NCBI GenBank assembly: GCA_020344755.1
Contig: CP070829.1
Coordinates: forward strand, 1-64,000
DNA length: 64,000 nt
Direction: 5' to 3'
From: Gemmatimonadales bacterium
Lineage (GTDB): Bacteria > Gemmatimonadota > Gemmatimonadetes > Longimicrobiales > Gaopeijiaceae
The notes beneath the pieces were generated by a model that was not told the origin of the DNA, ran no database searches, and saw only the letters and a program-made list of their open reading frames with translations. The position numbers and the translations under genes are program-made. Below, piece by piece: positions 27,662 to 36,626 of the stretch; positions within the stretch are counted from its first letter, which is position 1; every line of letters begins with the position of its first letter.

Positions 27662-29452
27662 ATGACTGACCAAACACCGGGCGCCACGGCCCTTCGAACC
27701 TCCTACCTGGGCGGCCTGACCGCCGCCGACGTGGACCGGGAGCTCTCCCTGGTGGGGTGGGTCCATCGCCGCCGCCTCATGGCCGGGGACCTGACGTTCC
27801 TCGATCTGAGAGATCGGACCGGCCTGCTGCAGGCCTCGGTGAGCCCCGAGTTCACCGACGCCGCCGGAACGGCTTTGGCCCGGGAGCTGGGGGCGGAGGA
27901 CGTGGTGCGGGTGACCGGGACCCTCGCGCTCCGCCCAGACCCCAATCCGGAGCTCCCCACCGGGGAGGTGGAGCTGCGGGTCCGGTCCATGGAGCGACTG
28001 AACGCGGCGGAGACGCCGGCCATCCCCGTTTACCGGGGTCCAGAGGAGGAGTTGCCTTCCGAAGAGCTCCGGCTGCGTCACCGATCCCTGGACCTGCGGC
28101 GCCCGGAGCTCCAGAGCACGCTGGAGCTGCGCCACCGCCTCATCCTTGCGGTGCGGAACCATATGGACTCGCTGGGCTTCTTGGAGGTGGAGACCCCCAT
28201 CCTCACCAAGCCCACCCCCGAGGGGGCCCGGGACTACCTGGTGCCCTCGCGGGTCCATCCCGGAGAATTCTACGCGCTACCACAGAGCCCCCAGATCTAC
28301 AAGCAGATCCTCATGGTGTCGGGCTTCGACCGGTACTTCCAGATCGCCCGGTGCTTCCGCGACGAGGACCTCCGGGCCGATCGCCAGCCCGAGTTCACCC
28401 AGATCGATGTGGAGGCCTCCTTCGTGGGGGCGGACGACATCCTGGGTTGGATGGAGGGGTTGATGTCCCGGCTCGCGGGGGTGGGGGGTGCCCACGCGAC
28501 CGCACCGTTCCCGCGCATGACGTGGGACGAGGCCATGGAGCGATTCGGCTCCGACCGACCGGACCTCCGGTGGGAGCTGGAGATCACCGACTGGACGGAG
28601 ATCCTGGGGAAGGTCGACTCCCGCATCCTTCAGGGCGCGGTGGAGGCGGGAGGTCGAATCCGAGGCCTGATGCTCAGGGACGGGGCACGTCTGTCGAGGA
28701 GGGAGATCGAAGCGGTGGAGGGCCGCGCGAAGGCCGCGGGCGCTCCGGGCCTCCTCTGGGCCAAGCGTACCCAGGAAGGCTCATCGGGGCCCCTGGCGAA
28801 GTTCGCCGGCGAGGAAGCGCTGGACGCCATGGAGGTCGAGCCGGGCGACCTGGTACTGGTGGCGGCGGGGTCCGACGGAATGACTTCTGCCGCACTGGAC
28901 GCGGCCCGAGTCCCGGCGTTGGAGGCGGTGGGGGTACCCGTCGTGCAGGAGCACGCCTGGCTCTGGGTGACGGACTTCCCGGTCTTCGAGGACCACGATG
29001 GTGCCCTGGGGCCGAACCACCACCCCTTCGTCCTTCCCCACCCGGAGTTCATCGACTCCCTGGAGGACGATCCCCTGGCGGCCCGTGGTGCGGCCTACGA
29101 CCTGGTCTACAATGGGTCCGAGCTGGGCTCGGGGAGCATCCGGATCCACGACGCCGAGCTCCAGCGCCGGATCTTCAGAATTCTTGGGTTGGCGGAGGCG
29201 GAGATCGACCGGAAGTTTGGATTCTTGCTGGGAGCGCTGAAGACCGGTGCGCCTCCCCACGGGGGGATCGCCCTGGGAATGGATCGGATCGTCCAGCGGT
29301 TCGCTCAGGTACCCTCTCTGAGGGACGTGATCGCATTCCCCAAGACCACCGCGGCCCGGGCCCTGTTCGAGGGAGCTCCGACCCTGGTGGATCCCGGGGA
29401 GCTGGAGGAGTTGCACATCCGGGTCCGGACCGCCGGATCCGCAGCCGATTAG
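27662..29452 (+). CDS. aspS: Aspartyl-tRNA synthetase
   Basis: Class IIb synthetase charging tRNA-Asp. The 596-residue bacterial-type enzyme has an N-terminal OB-fold anticodon domain (VGWVHRRRLMAGDLTFLDLRDR), motif 1 followed by PTPEGARDYLVPSR, motif 2 FRDEDLRADRQPEFTQID, the bacterial GAD insert (about 290-400) and motif 3 GIALGMDRIV. Whether it also charges tRNA-Asn (non-discriminating type) cannot be settled from this window, since no gatCAB genes are present. ATG at 27662 has AAGG upstream. Confidence 0.96.
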   Translation: MTDQTPGATALRTSYLGGLTAADVDRELSLVGWVHRRRLMAGDLTFLDLRDRTGLLQASVSPEFTDAAGTALARELGAEDVVRVTGTLALRPDPNPELPTGEVELRVRSMERLNAAETPAIPVYRGPEEELPSEELRLRHRSLDLRRPELQSTLELRHRLILAVRNHMDSLGFLEVETPILTKPTPEGARDYLVPSRVHPGEFYALPQSPQIYKQILMVSGFDRYFQIARCFRDEDLRADRQPEFTQIDVEASFVGADDILGWMEGLMSRLAGVGGAHATAPFPRMTWDEAMERFGSDRPDLRWELEITDWTEILGKVDSRILQGAVEAGGRIRGLMLRDGARLSRREIEAVEGRAKAAGAPGLLWAKRTQEGSSGPLAKFAGEEALDAMEVEPGDLVLVAAGSDGMTSAALDAARVPALEAVGVPVVQEHAWLWVTDFPVFEDHDGALGPNHHPFVLPHPEFIDSLEDDPLAARGAAYDLVYNGSELGSGSIRIHDAELQRRIFRILGLAEAEIDRKFGFLLGALKTGAPPHGGIALGMDRIVQRFAQVPSLRDVIAFPKTTAARALFEGAPTLVDPGELEELHIRVRTAGSAAD

Positions 29453-29485
29453 CCGTGGGCTGAGACCCACCCGCACGGAGAGCCA

Positions 29486-30475
29486 ATGGCCGAAGTGGAC
29501 GCCACGATGGTCGAGCACCGCCTGGACGCGGAAGGGGTGGATCACCTCCTCCTCGCCGGCGTGAACGATCGACACCTCCAGGAGCTGAACCAGCTGTTCG
29601 GCATCCGGGTGATCCTGCGTGGAGACCGCGTCATCCTCTCCGGGCCGCTGGAGGCGGTGGAGCGGTCCGTGCCGGTGGTGCAGCACCTCATCGAGTTGTC
29701 CCGCTTGCGGGCCCCGTTCGATGCCCACGACATCGCCCGCTTTGCGGAGAGCTTCGATGCCCTGGGCCACACCGGAGTCCTTCCCGATCAGGAGGAGATC
29801 CGGATCGCCCTTCCCGGTTCACGGAAGGTCATCAGCCCCAAGTCCGAAGGGCAGCGTCGCTACCTGGAAGAGGTCCAGGCGAACGATATCGTGATCGGGA
29901 TCGGGCCCGCGGGCACGGGCAAGACGTACCTGGCAGTGGCCGCGGCGGTGGACGCGCTCTACAAGAAGAGGGTGCGCCGGATCATCCTGGCCCGTCCCGC
30001 GGTGGAGGCGGGCGAGAACCTGGGCTTCCTCCCGGGAGACCTCCAGGAAAAGGTGGATCCCTACCTCCGCCCCCTCTACGACGCCCTGGAAGACATGATG
30101 CCCCAGGAGCGGATGCGGCGAGCCCTGGAGGAGCGAACCATCGAGATCGCGCCACTGGCGTACATGAGGGGTCGCACGCTGTCGGACGCCTTCGTGATCC
30201 TGGATGAAGCCCAGAACGCGACCGCGGCCCAGATGAAGATGTTCCTGACCCGCCTGGGGTTGAATTCCAGGGTGGTGATCACCGGGGACAAGACCCAGAT
30301 CGATCTTCCGCGTCGCTCGGATTCGGGGCTGCTGGAGGTGGAACGGATTCTCGCCGGCATCGACGGCATCTCCATCGTCTACCTGGACGCCATGGACGTG
30401 ATCCGCCACCGACTGGTGAAGGACATCATCCGCGCCTACGCCCAGGCCGACGACGAGGCCCTGGAGGACGCTTGA
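29486..30475 (+). CDS. phoH: PhoH-family ATPase
   Basis: RNA-associated P-loop ATPase of the PhoH/YbeZ type. The 329-residue protein has a KH-like N-terminal part (about residues 15-75), Walker A GPAGTGKTYLA (from residue 140) and Walker B FVILDEAQNAT. SRVVITGDKTQIDLP and the HRLVKDIIRAY end are also conserved. GGAGAGCC precedes the ATG. The order phoH, 7TM-HD gene, ybeY is a classic bacterial arrangement linked to RNA turnover and ribosome maturation. Its stop overlaps the next start as TTGA. Confidence 0.94.
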   Translation: MAEVDATMVEHRLDAEGVDHLLLAGVNDRHLQELNQLFGIRVILRGDRVILSGPLEAVERSVPVVQHLIELSRLRAPFDAHDIARFAESFDALGHTGVLPDQEEIRIALPGSRKVISPKSEGQRRYLEEVQANDIVIGIGPAGTGKTYLAVAAAVDALYKKRVRRIILARPAVEAGENLGFLPGDLQEKVDPYLRPLYDALEDMMPQERMRRALEERTIEIAPLAYMRGRTLSDAFVILDEAQNATAAQMKMFLTRLGLNSRVVITGDKTQIDLPRRSDSGLLEVERILAGIDGISIVYLDAMDVIRHRLVKDIIRAYAQADDEALEDA

Positions 30476-32883
30476 CGCGCCAGCCTCACTCCCCGCCGCC
30501 GCCCCCGGTGGTTCGCCCGTCCCGTCCCGGAGGGCTGGTGCACCACGGGATGCGGATCGGACTGGTCCTGGTGCTCGCGGCCCTCACCACCCTCCTCTTC
30601 CCTCCGGATCCCCGGATCGGGATGGAGCGCTACTCGGTGGACACCTTCGCCACCTCCGACGTCATCGCGGAGGTGGCGTTCGACGTCCCCGTGGAACCGG
30701 AGGAGCTGGAGGACGCGCGAACCGAGGCCCGCCTGTCCGTACCCCCCACGTTGGACTTCCGGACCGACGCGGTGGACACGACCGTTGCGCGCCTGGAGCG
30801 GTTCTTCACCCAACTGGAGGTCGCCCGAGAGCAAGGCCAGGGACAAGCCGTCCAGCGCTTCCTGGAGGACCGCTCGATTGCGGCCACCCCCGCGCAGGTC
30901 CGGCTCGTCCTGACCGAGGCGGTGCTCGGCCAACTCCGGGGTGCGGCGATGCGGGCGGCGAGAGACGTGCTTCCCACGGGCGTCGTGGATGGGGCCGACC
31001 TCTCGGGCTCGGCCTCCAGCACCGTGACGATCCGGGACGTTCCCGATGACACGGAGCGCTCGGTCGACCGGGCGGTCATCCTCACCACGGGAGAGTTCCT
31101 GGATCGGGCCGGCCGATTCCTTCCCGACGACATCCCACCGGACGGCCAGCAGCTTCTCCGGCTCATCCTCGTGCAACACCTCCGGCCGTCGCTGGAGTTG
31201 AATGCCGCTGCCACCGAGCTGAACCGAGACCTGGTGGCCCAGGCCGTTCCCACGTCCCGCCAGACGGTGCAGGTGGGGGAGGCCGTGGTCCGTGCGAACG
31301 AGCAGATCACCCCGGCGGTCCTGGAGCGGCTGTCGGCCTACGAGGAGGCGCTCCGGACCCAGGGCCTGAGGGACGAGAACGCGCAGCTCCGACTCGTCCC
31401 CCTGGCCGGCTCGGCCCTGCTGAACCTCCTCATCGTGGGGATCTTCTTCTCCTTCATCTACTTCTTCCGGACGGAGGTGTATGACCGGACCCGGTGGGTG
31501 ATCCTGGTGGCGATCCTCATTGCCGTGTACGTGGCTGGATCGGCGGTGGTGGTCCGGAGCGGGTGGCCGGTGGAGGCCCTCCCCATCGTATTCTCGGCGC
31601 TCGCCGTGGCGGTGTTGTGGGACGGGAGGATGGCCCTGGTGCTGGCCATGACGCTGGCGGTGCTCTCCTCCGTGCAGTCCGGGCTCCAGGGGTTGGCGGT
31701 CTTGGTGCCCACCTTCGTGGGGGGCGCTGCAGCGGGGATGAGTGTTCGGGTCGTGCGCCGGCGGGCCCAGACCTGGGTCTTCATCGCCCTGATCTTCGCC
31801 GCCTATTCCGCCGCCATCCTCTCCCTGGCCCTCCTCGTGGGGGCGGAGTTCGACCGCGTTGGAATCTCCCTCGCCGCAGCGGCGGGGAATGCGGTGGTGA
31901 GTGCGATCCTCGCCATGGGGTTCATCCCGGTGTTCGAGATGATCACCGGGATCACCACGGACCAGACGCTGCTCGAGTGGGGTGATCCCAACCGACCCCT
32001 CTTGCGCCGGCTCTCCATGGAGGCCCCGGGGACCTACGCCCATACCATCAACGTGGCGAATCTGGGCGAGGCGGCCGCTGCGGCCATCGGCGCCAACGGC
32101 CTCCTGTGCCGGGTGGGGCTCTACTACCACGACGTGGGGAAGATGCTCAAGCCCCATTACTTCGTGGAGAACCAGCCCGACGGCCGAAACCCCCACGACC
32201 GCCTGAAGCCGGATACCTCCGCCGCCATCGTGCGGGAGCACATTACCGAGGGGTACAAGCTCGCCCGGGAGTCGAAGGTTCCGAAGGTGATCGCGAACTT
32301 CATCCTGGAGCACCACGGGACCCAGCGCATCGGGTTCTTCTGGGACCGGGCGGTGGAAGAGTACGGAGAGGAGACGCTGGATCCCGAGGACTACCGGTAC
32401 CCCGGGCCTCGGCCGCGGAGCAAGGAGACCGCCATCGCCATGCTCGCCGATTCCGTGGAGTCCGCGACTCGAGCCATGCAGGATCCATCGCCGGAGCGGA
32501 TCCGGGGTCTGATCGACTCCATCGTGGATGCGAAGATCTCCCACGGGCAGCTGGACGACGCGCCCCTGACGCTCCGTGAAGTGACCCGGATCAAGAGCCA
32601 GTTCGTGAAGGTGTTGAGCGGGGTCTATCACCACCGGATCGACTACCCCGAGACCAAGCACCTCACGAAAGCACCGGACCCTGGTGGAGAAGAGGGTGCG
32701 GGAGGCGGCGGAATGTCGCCGGCCGGAGAGGCTCCCGGAGCCGGCGGCGGTAGGGCCGATGCCCTCCACGGGAAGGGAAATGGGGGCAAGCGGTCCCGGT
32801 CCCGTGAGCCCGGGGGCGCGGATCACCCCGAGCTTCCCCTGGGCGACCGCCCGCGGGGGGACCCCCCCGGCGAGGATTCCTGA
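30472..32883 (+). CDS. 7TM-HD membrane phosphodiesterase (PgpH/YqfF-like)
   Basis: Multi-domain membrane protein of 803 residues related to PgpH, a cyclic di-AMP phosphodiesterase. After an N-terminal anchor comes an extracytoplasmic 7TMR-HDED region (about 55-300). A block of seven hydrophobic segments (about 310-490) follows. The cytoplasmic HD domain has HTINVANLGEAAA, YYHDVGKM (His-Asp at about 553), REHITEGYKLA, ILEHHGTQ and MLADSVESATRAM. The tail from about residue 740 is Gly/Pro/Arg-rich and low complexity, beyond the usual end. TTG start overlaps the phoH stop; an ATG at 30550 is an alternative. The family role implies control of c-di-AMP, but no cyclase gene is seen here. Confidence 0.9.
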   Translation: MTRQPHSPPPPPVVRPSRPGGLVHHGMRIGLVLVLAALTTLLFPPDPRIGMERYSVDTFATSDVIAEVAFDVPVEPEELEDARTEARLSVPPTLDFRTDAVDTTVARLERFFTQLEVAREQGQGQAVQRFLEDRSIAATPAQVRLVLTEAVLGQLRGAAMRAARDVLPTGVVDGADLSGSASSTVTIRDVPDDTERSVDRAVILTTGEFLDRAGRFLPDDIPPDGQQLLRLILVQHLRPSLELNAAATELNRDLVAQAVPTSRQTVQVGEAVVRANEQITPAVLERLSAYEEALRTQGLRDENAQLRLVPLAGSALLNLLIVGIFFSFIYFFRTEVYDRTRWVILVAILIAVYVAGSAVVVRSGWPVEALPIVFSALAVAVLWDGRMALVLAMTLAVLSSVQSGLQGLAVLVPTFVGGAAAGMSVRVVRRRAQTWVFIALIFAAYSAAILSLALLVGAEFDRVGISLAAAAGNAVVSAILAMGFIPVFEMITGITTDQTLLEWGDPNRPLLRRLSMEAPGTYAHTINVANLGEAAAAAIGANGLLCRVGLYYHDVGKMLKPHYFVENQPDGRNPHDRLKPDTSAAIVREHITEGYKLARESKVPKVIANFILEHHGTQRIGFFWDRAVEEYGEETLDPEDYRYPGPRPRSKETAIAMLADSVESATRAMQDPSPERIRGLIDSIVDAKISHGQLDDAPLTLREVTRIKSQFVKVLSGVYHHRIDYPETKHLTKAPDPGGEEGAGGGGMSPAGEAPGAGGGRADALHGKGNGGKRSRSREPGGADHPELPLGDRPRGDPPGEDS

Positions 32884-32899
32884 CGGGAGGGGCCGGTCG

Positions 32900-33328
32900 A
32901 TGGTGGAGGTCCACGTGGCGTCGGGGGGACGGACGGAGTTGGACGGCCCGCTGGAGGCGGCGGTCCGGCTGGTTCTCTCCCACCACCGAGTGGATACCGC
33001 CGAGGTTTCCCTGGCCCTTCTCGGCGACGAAGCCATCCAGGCTCTGAACCGGGACCACCTGGGACACGACTATCCCACCGACGTCCTCTCCTTCGCCCTC
33101 TGGGAGGAGGGGGAACCGGTGGTGGGGGACGTCTACCTCGGGTACGAGCAGGCTCTCCGGCAAGCCGACGCCGAAGGGGTTCCCGATCTCGAGGAACTAC
33201 TGCGGCTGGCCATCCACGGGACCCTCCACGTGCTGGGATACGAGCATCCCGAGGAGGCCGCCTCCCGCCCGTCGTCCGAGATGTACCGGCTCCAGGAAGC
33301 GCTACTCCGCGACCTGCTTTCCCGCTGA
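32900..33328 (+). CDS. ybeY: Endoribonuclease YbeY (rRNA maturation factor)
   Basis: Zinc-dependent endoribonuclease needed for 16S rRNA 3'-end maturation and ribosome quality control. The 142-residue protein contains the three-histidine motif HGTLHVLGYEH (residues 106-116), LNRDHLGHDYPTDVLSF and GDVYLGYEQA. The frame is open 72 codons further upstream, but that part overlaps the preceding gene and is not conserved. The ATG at 32900 has GGAGG about ten bases upstream. It follows the 7TM-HD gene as expected for the phoH-ybeY cluster. Confidence 0.93.
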   Translation: MVEVHVASGGRTELDGPLEAAVRLVLSHHRVDTAEVSLALLGDEAIQALNRDHLGHDYPTDVLSFALWEEGEPVVGDVYLGYEQALRQADAEGVPDLEELLRLAIHGTLHVLGYEHPEEAASRPSSEMYRLQEALLRDLLSR

Positions 33329-33352
33329 CTCCAGGGTCACGCCCGGCACCGA

Positions 33353-33389
33353 GCAAGACCCGCGGTCTCGTCTTGCCGAGGGGCCTCGG
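33353..33389. other. Two tandem inverted repeats between ybeY and mgtE
   Basis: GCAAGAC (33353-33359) pairs perfectly with GTCTTGC (33370-33376) around a ten-base loop. It is followed at once by CCGAG (33376-33380) pairing with CTCGG (33385-33389). No U tract follows. They could be a factor-independent stop for ybeY or a folded leader of mgtE. I do not recognise an M-box riboswitch. Confidence 0.4.
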
Positions 33390-33439
33390 GCCTGGGATCT
33401 TCCGAGGTCGCCACCGCCTCCCCTGGCCCTCTGGTCTCC

Positions 33440-34813
33440 ATGAGCAACTCGCCGGAAAAGGAAATCACCCAGGTAGACCTGGCGAAGCTCGTCGACTCCG
33501 GTGACCTGGAGACTCTGGCGGGGGCCGTGGTGGAGCTGGACCTCCACGCCTCCGACGTAGCCGACCTGCTGGAGGAGCTGGATCCGGCGGAGCAGGTGGA
33601 GCTGGTTCGGGCACTCCCGGCGGAGATGGCGTCGGAGGCTCTCGCCGAGATGGAGGAGGGAGACGAGCGCGGCGACCTCCTCGCTTCACTCGATCCACTG
33701 AAGGGGGCGGAGCTCCTCCACGAGCTTGCCGACGACGACGCCGCAGACCTCATCGCCGAGCTGGAGCCGGACGAGGCGAACCGCATCCTCGCCAACCTCC
33801 CCGTGGAGGAAGCCGGGGATCTGAGGGGTCTCCTCCTCTATGACGAGGAGACGGCCGGTGGACGCATGACCACCGAGCTGGTGGCCGTGGAAGCGACCCT
33901 GTCCGCCTACGAGGCCATTGCGGAGATCCGCCGGCAAGGCCAGGAAGTGGAGGACTTCTACACGGTCTTCGTGGTGGACAAGAAGGACCGTCTCCTGGGC
34001 ACGGTGCCCCTGGCGGAGGTCGTGGTGGCGGAGCCCGACACGCCGGTGGCGGACCTGGTGGTGGATGCTCCGGTGACCATTCTCCCGGATACGGACCAGG
34101 AGGAGGTGGGCCGGCTCATGGCCCGGTACAACCTGGTCTCCGCACCGGTGGTCAACGAGTTCGGACAGCTCATGGGTCGGATCACCTTCGACGACATCAT
34201 CGATGTCATGGAGGCGGAGCAGACCGAGGACATCCTGCGCCTGGCCGGGGTGTCGGACGAGGAGGAAGTGCGCGCCGACTGGCAGGATGCCGTGCGGACA
34301 CGGCTCCCCTGGCTCGGGCTCAACCTGGTGAGCATCACCCTGGCGTCTTCCGTGGTGATCCTCTTCGAGAGCGCCATCGCCCAGTTCACCTTCCTGGCCA
34401 TGTTCCTCCCCATCATCGGCGGTATGGGCGGAAACTCGGGAACCCAGGCACTCGCCGTCACCGTCCGGCGGATCGCCCTGGCGTCGAGCGACCTGGAGCG
34501 GCGTTCCGATGCGGTGAGCAAGGAGCTCCTCGTGGGCTTGGTGAACGGCCTCACCCTGGGGCTCTTCGCCGCCGCCGCCGTCTGGGTCGTGGGGACCCGG
34601 GTCGACGCCATTCCGCCGGCCCTCCCGGTGGTCGTCCTGTTCGCTCTCTGGGGGAACATCCTCCTGGCAGGCTTCGCCGGCGCCTTCATCCCCACCCTCC
34701 TCGATCGGATGGGAATCGATCCGGCGGTGGCTTCGTCGGTGTTCCTGACCACGTTCACCGACCTGGTGGGATTCGCGCTCCTCCTGGGTCTCGCGTCGTT
34801 CCTCCTCTTCTGA
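33440..34813 (+). CDS. mgtE: MgtE-type magnesium transporter
   Basis: Mg2+-gated channel of the inner membrane. The 457-residue protein has the acidic N domain built of repeated LLEELDPAEQVELVRALP-like helices (about 1-130). Two CBS domains (about 135-255) include LGTVPLAEVVVA and the linker GRITFDDIIDVMEAEQTED. Five membrane helices (about 290-457) contain PIIGGMGGNSGTQALAV, the conserved pore region. The many acidic residues of the N and CBS domains fit the Mg2+-sensing gate. ATG at 33440; the next gene starts three bases after the stop. Confidence 0.94.
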   Translation: MSNSPEKEITQVDLAKLVDSGDLETLAGAVVELDLHASDVADLLEELDPAEQVELVRALPAEMASEALAEMEEGDERGDLLASLDPLKGAELLHELADDDAADLIAELEPDEANRILANLPVEEAGDLRGLLLYDEETAGGRMTTELVAVEATLSAYEAIAEIRRQGQEVEDFYTVFVVDKKDRLLGTVPLAEVVVAEPDTPVADLVVDAPVTILPDTDQEEVGRLMARYNLVSAPVVNEFGQLMGRITFDDIIDVMEAEQTEDILRLAGVSDEEEVRADWQDAVRTRLPWLGLNLVSITLASSVVILFESAIAQFTFLAMFLPIIGGMGGNSGTQALAVTVRRIALASSDLERRSDAVSKELLVGLVNGLTLGLFAAAAVWVVGTRVDAIPPALPVVVLFALWGNILLAGFAGAFIPTLLDRMGIDPAVASSVFLTTFTDLVGFALLLGLASFLLF

Positions 34814-34816
34814 CCC

Positions 34817-36478
34817 ATGAAGCGGATCGGCCGGTTCTACCGAGTGGTGGCCCACCTCCTGCCCCTGGTCATGGGCTTCCTGCGGGACCGGCGACGGTGG
34901 GTCCTGGTGGGGCGTCCGGCCCGGCGGACCCCGGAGCAGCACCTGCGCAGGGCGCGGCGGCTGGCAGACTCACTGGGCCGGCTCGGACCCACGTTCATCA
35001 AGCTGGCTCAGCTCCTCTCCGCCCGGGCGGACATCTTCCCAGAGCCCTATCTGAGCGAGATCCGGAAGCTGCAGGACCAGGTGGAACCCGACCCGACGGC
35101 GAGCATCGTCGCGGTCCTGGAGGGAGAGCTGGGGCGTCCGGTCCGCGAGGTCTTCGACTCGTTCGAGCCCGAGCCCATCGCTGCGGCGTCCCTGGGACAG
35201 GTCCACACCGCCCGGCTGGGCGGTCGGGAGGTGGTGGTGAAGGTCCTACGACCCGGGGTGGAGGAGCTGGTGGCGCTGGACCTGGACATCTCCTTCCGGC
35301 TCCTCTTCTGGCTGAACATCCTCTTCCCGAATCACCATGTCCGGGCCCTCACCGGTGTGGTCCGGGAGTTCAGCGCGAAGGTCCGGGAGGAGATGGACTT
35401 CCGAAGGGAAGCGGAGCACATGCGCCACTTCCGGGAGACCTACCGCTCCGAGCTCAGCGTGAGGATTCCCGATGTCGTGGAGGAACACACGCGCCGACGC
35501 GTCCTGGTGATGGAGCGGCTGCGGGGCACCAAGGTGGACCAGCTCCAGGAGGCCTTCGACACCGGCCGGTTGTCCTTCCAGGGCACCATGGAGTCGCTGA
35601 CCGGGCTGTACCTGCGGATGATGATGGTGGACGGATTCCTGCACGCCGATCCCCACCCCGGGAACCTCCTGGTACAGGACGACGGAACCCTGGTGCTGCT
35701 GGACTGGGGAATGGTCGTGGAGATCCCGCGCTGGACCCGGGAGTCCATCCTGAACGTGGCCCTGGCCGTGGCCCGCGAGGACCTGGACGGCATCATCTCC
35801 GGGATGTATCAGCTCGGAATGATCTCCCCGGAGGTGTCCCGGGGTGAGATCCGGGAGGCGGCGCTGGAGATCATGCGCATCGTGGATCGCGCCCAGACCA
35901 CAAGTCAGGAGCGCCTTCAGGAGCTGATCCAGGAGCTCTTCGACACCTTCTACACCTGGCCCCTGATCCTGCCGCAGGAACTGGTCTACTTCTTCCGGGC
36001 GGGGGCGCTCCTGGAGGGGATCGGATTCGGATACGACCCGAACTTCAACGGGCTGCACTTCATGCGGGGCGTCATCGGCCGATACCGGGGGGACATTCTC
36101 CGCACCACCGGCCGGGAGCCGGCTCAGCTGGCCAAGAGCCTCGTGGACGAGGCGCAGACCACGCTGCGGTCGCTCCGCGAGTTGGTGGTCCGGGCGGAAC
36201 GGGAAGAGCTCCGGGTCCGGGTCCATCCCCAGGACAGCCAGGGACAGCAGCGCTTTCTGCTCCTCCAGGCGCGGCGGGTCCTCCTTTCGGTCTTCGCCAC
36301 GGCCACGGCCCTCATCACGTCCATCCTGTTCATCTCCATCCGGAGTTATTGGCTTCTCGCCGTGGGGCTGCTGAGCTCCCTCGCGATGTTCGTGCTCGTC
36401 TTCTTCCTTCCCAGCCACCTCCTGGAGAATCCGCTCCGACACGCTCGGGGCATCCGGCCCCACGACCGCTGGAGCTGA
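34817..36478 (+). CDS. UbiB/ABC1-family atypical kinase
   Basis: A 553-residue member of the ABC1/COQ8/UbiB atypical kinase family, which supports isoprenoid quinone biosynthesis or lipid export. The signature N-terminal helix reads LGPTFIKLAQLLSARAD, where the usual KxGQ is KLAQ. The Ala-rich loop IAAASLGQVHTA, the catalytic lysine VVVKVLRPG and metal-binding HADPHPGNLLV / LLDWGMV follow. Two hydrophobic helices close the protein (about 490-540). The kinase core is complete. Because menaquinone rather than ubiquinone may be the quinone of this organism, the ubi symbol is withheld. It is three bases after mgtE. Confidence 0.9.
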   Translation: MKRIGRFYRVVAHLLPLVMGFLRDRRRWVLVGRPARRTPEQHLRRARRLADSLGRLGPTFIKLAQLLSARADIFPEPYLSEIRKLQDQVEPDPTASIVAVLEGELGRPVREVFDSFEPEPIAAASLGQVHTARLGGREVVVKVLRPGVEELVALDLDISFRLLFWLNILFPNHHVRALTGVVREFSAKVREEMDFRREAEHMRHFRETYRSELSVRIPDVVEEHTRRRVLVMERLRGTKVDQLQEAFDTGRLSFQGTMESLTGLYLRMMMVDGFLHADPHPGNLLVQDDGTLVLLDWGMVVEIPRWTRESILNVALAVAREDLDGIISGMYQLGMISPEVSRGEIREAALEIMRIVDRAQTTSQERLQELIQELFDTFYTWPLILPQELVYFFRAGALLEGIGFGYDPNFNGLHFMRGVIGRYRGDILRTTGREPAQLAKSLVDEAQTTLRSLRELVVRAEREELRVRVHPQDSQGQQRFLLLQARRVLLSVFATATALITSILFISIRSYWLLAVGLLSSLAMFVLVFFLPSHLLENPLRHARGIRPHDRWS

Positions 36479-36626
36479 CGGCGCCTCGCGCGGCTACCGG
36501 AGGTGCCGGGGACCCCCTGGGGGGCACTCTCCCGGAACGCTTCCACGGGGGCGGGGTTGGCGGTAGCGTTGTCCGATCGATCCAGAGACGTACCGGCATC
36601 CCGGTTGCACCCACCGAGGGAGGGAG

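Noticed and set aside
30436-33036. Minus-strand open frame of 866 codons opposite the 7TM-HD gene
   Set aside because: His/Arg/Gly-rich translation and no domain; the sense gene has conserved membrane and HD motifs.
36479-36626. Cobalamin riboswitch ahead of meaB/BtuB-like gene
   Set aside because: Looked for because of the B12 context; no B12-box-like element or the expected folded core was recognisable. Only a GC-rich hairpin (GTGCC...GGCAC) is present.
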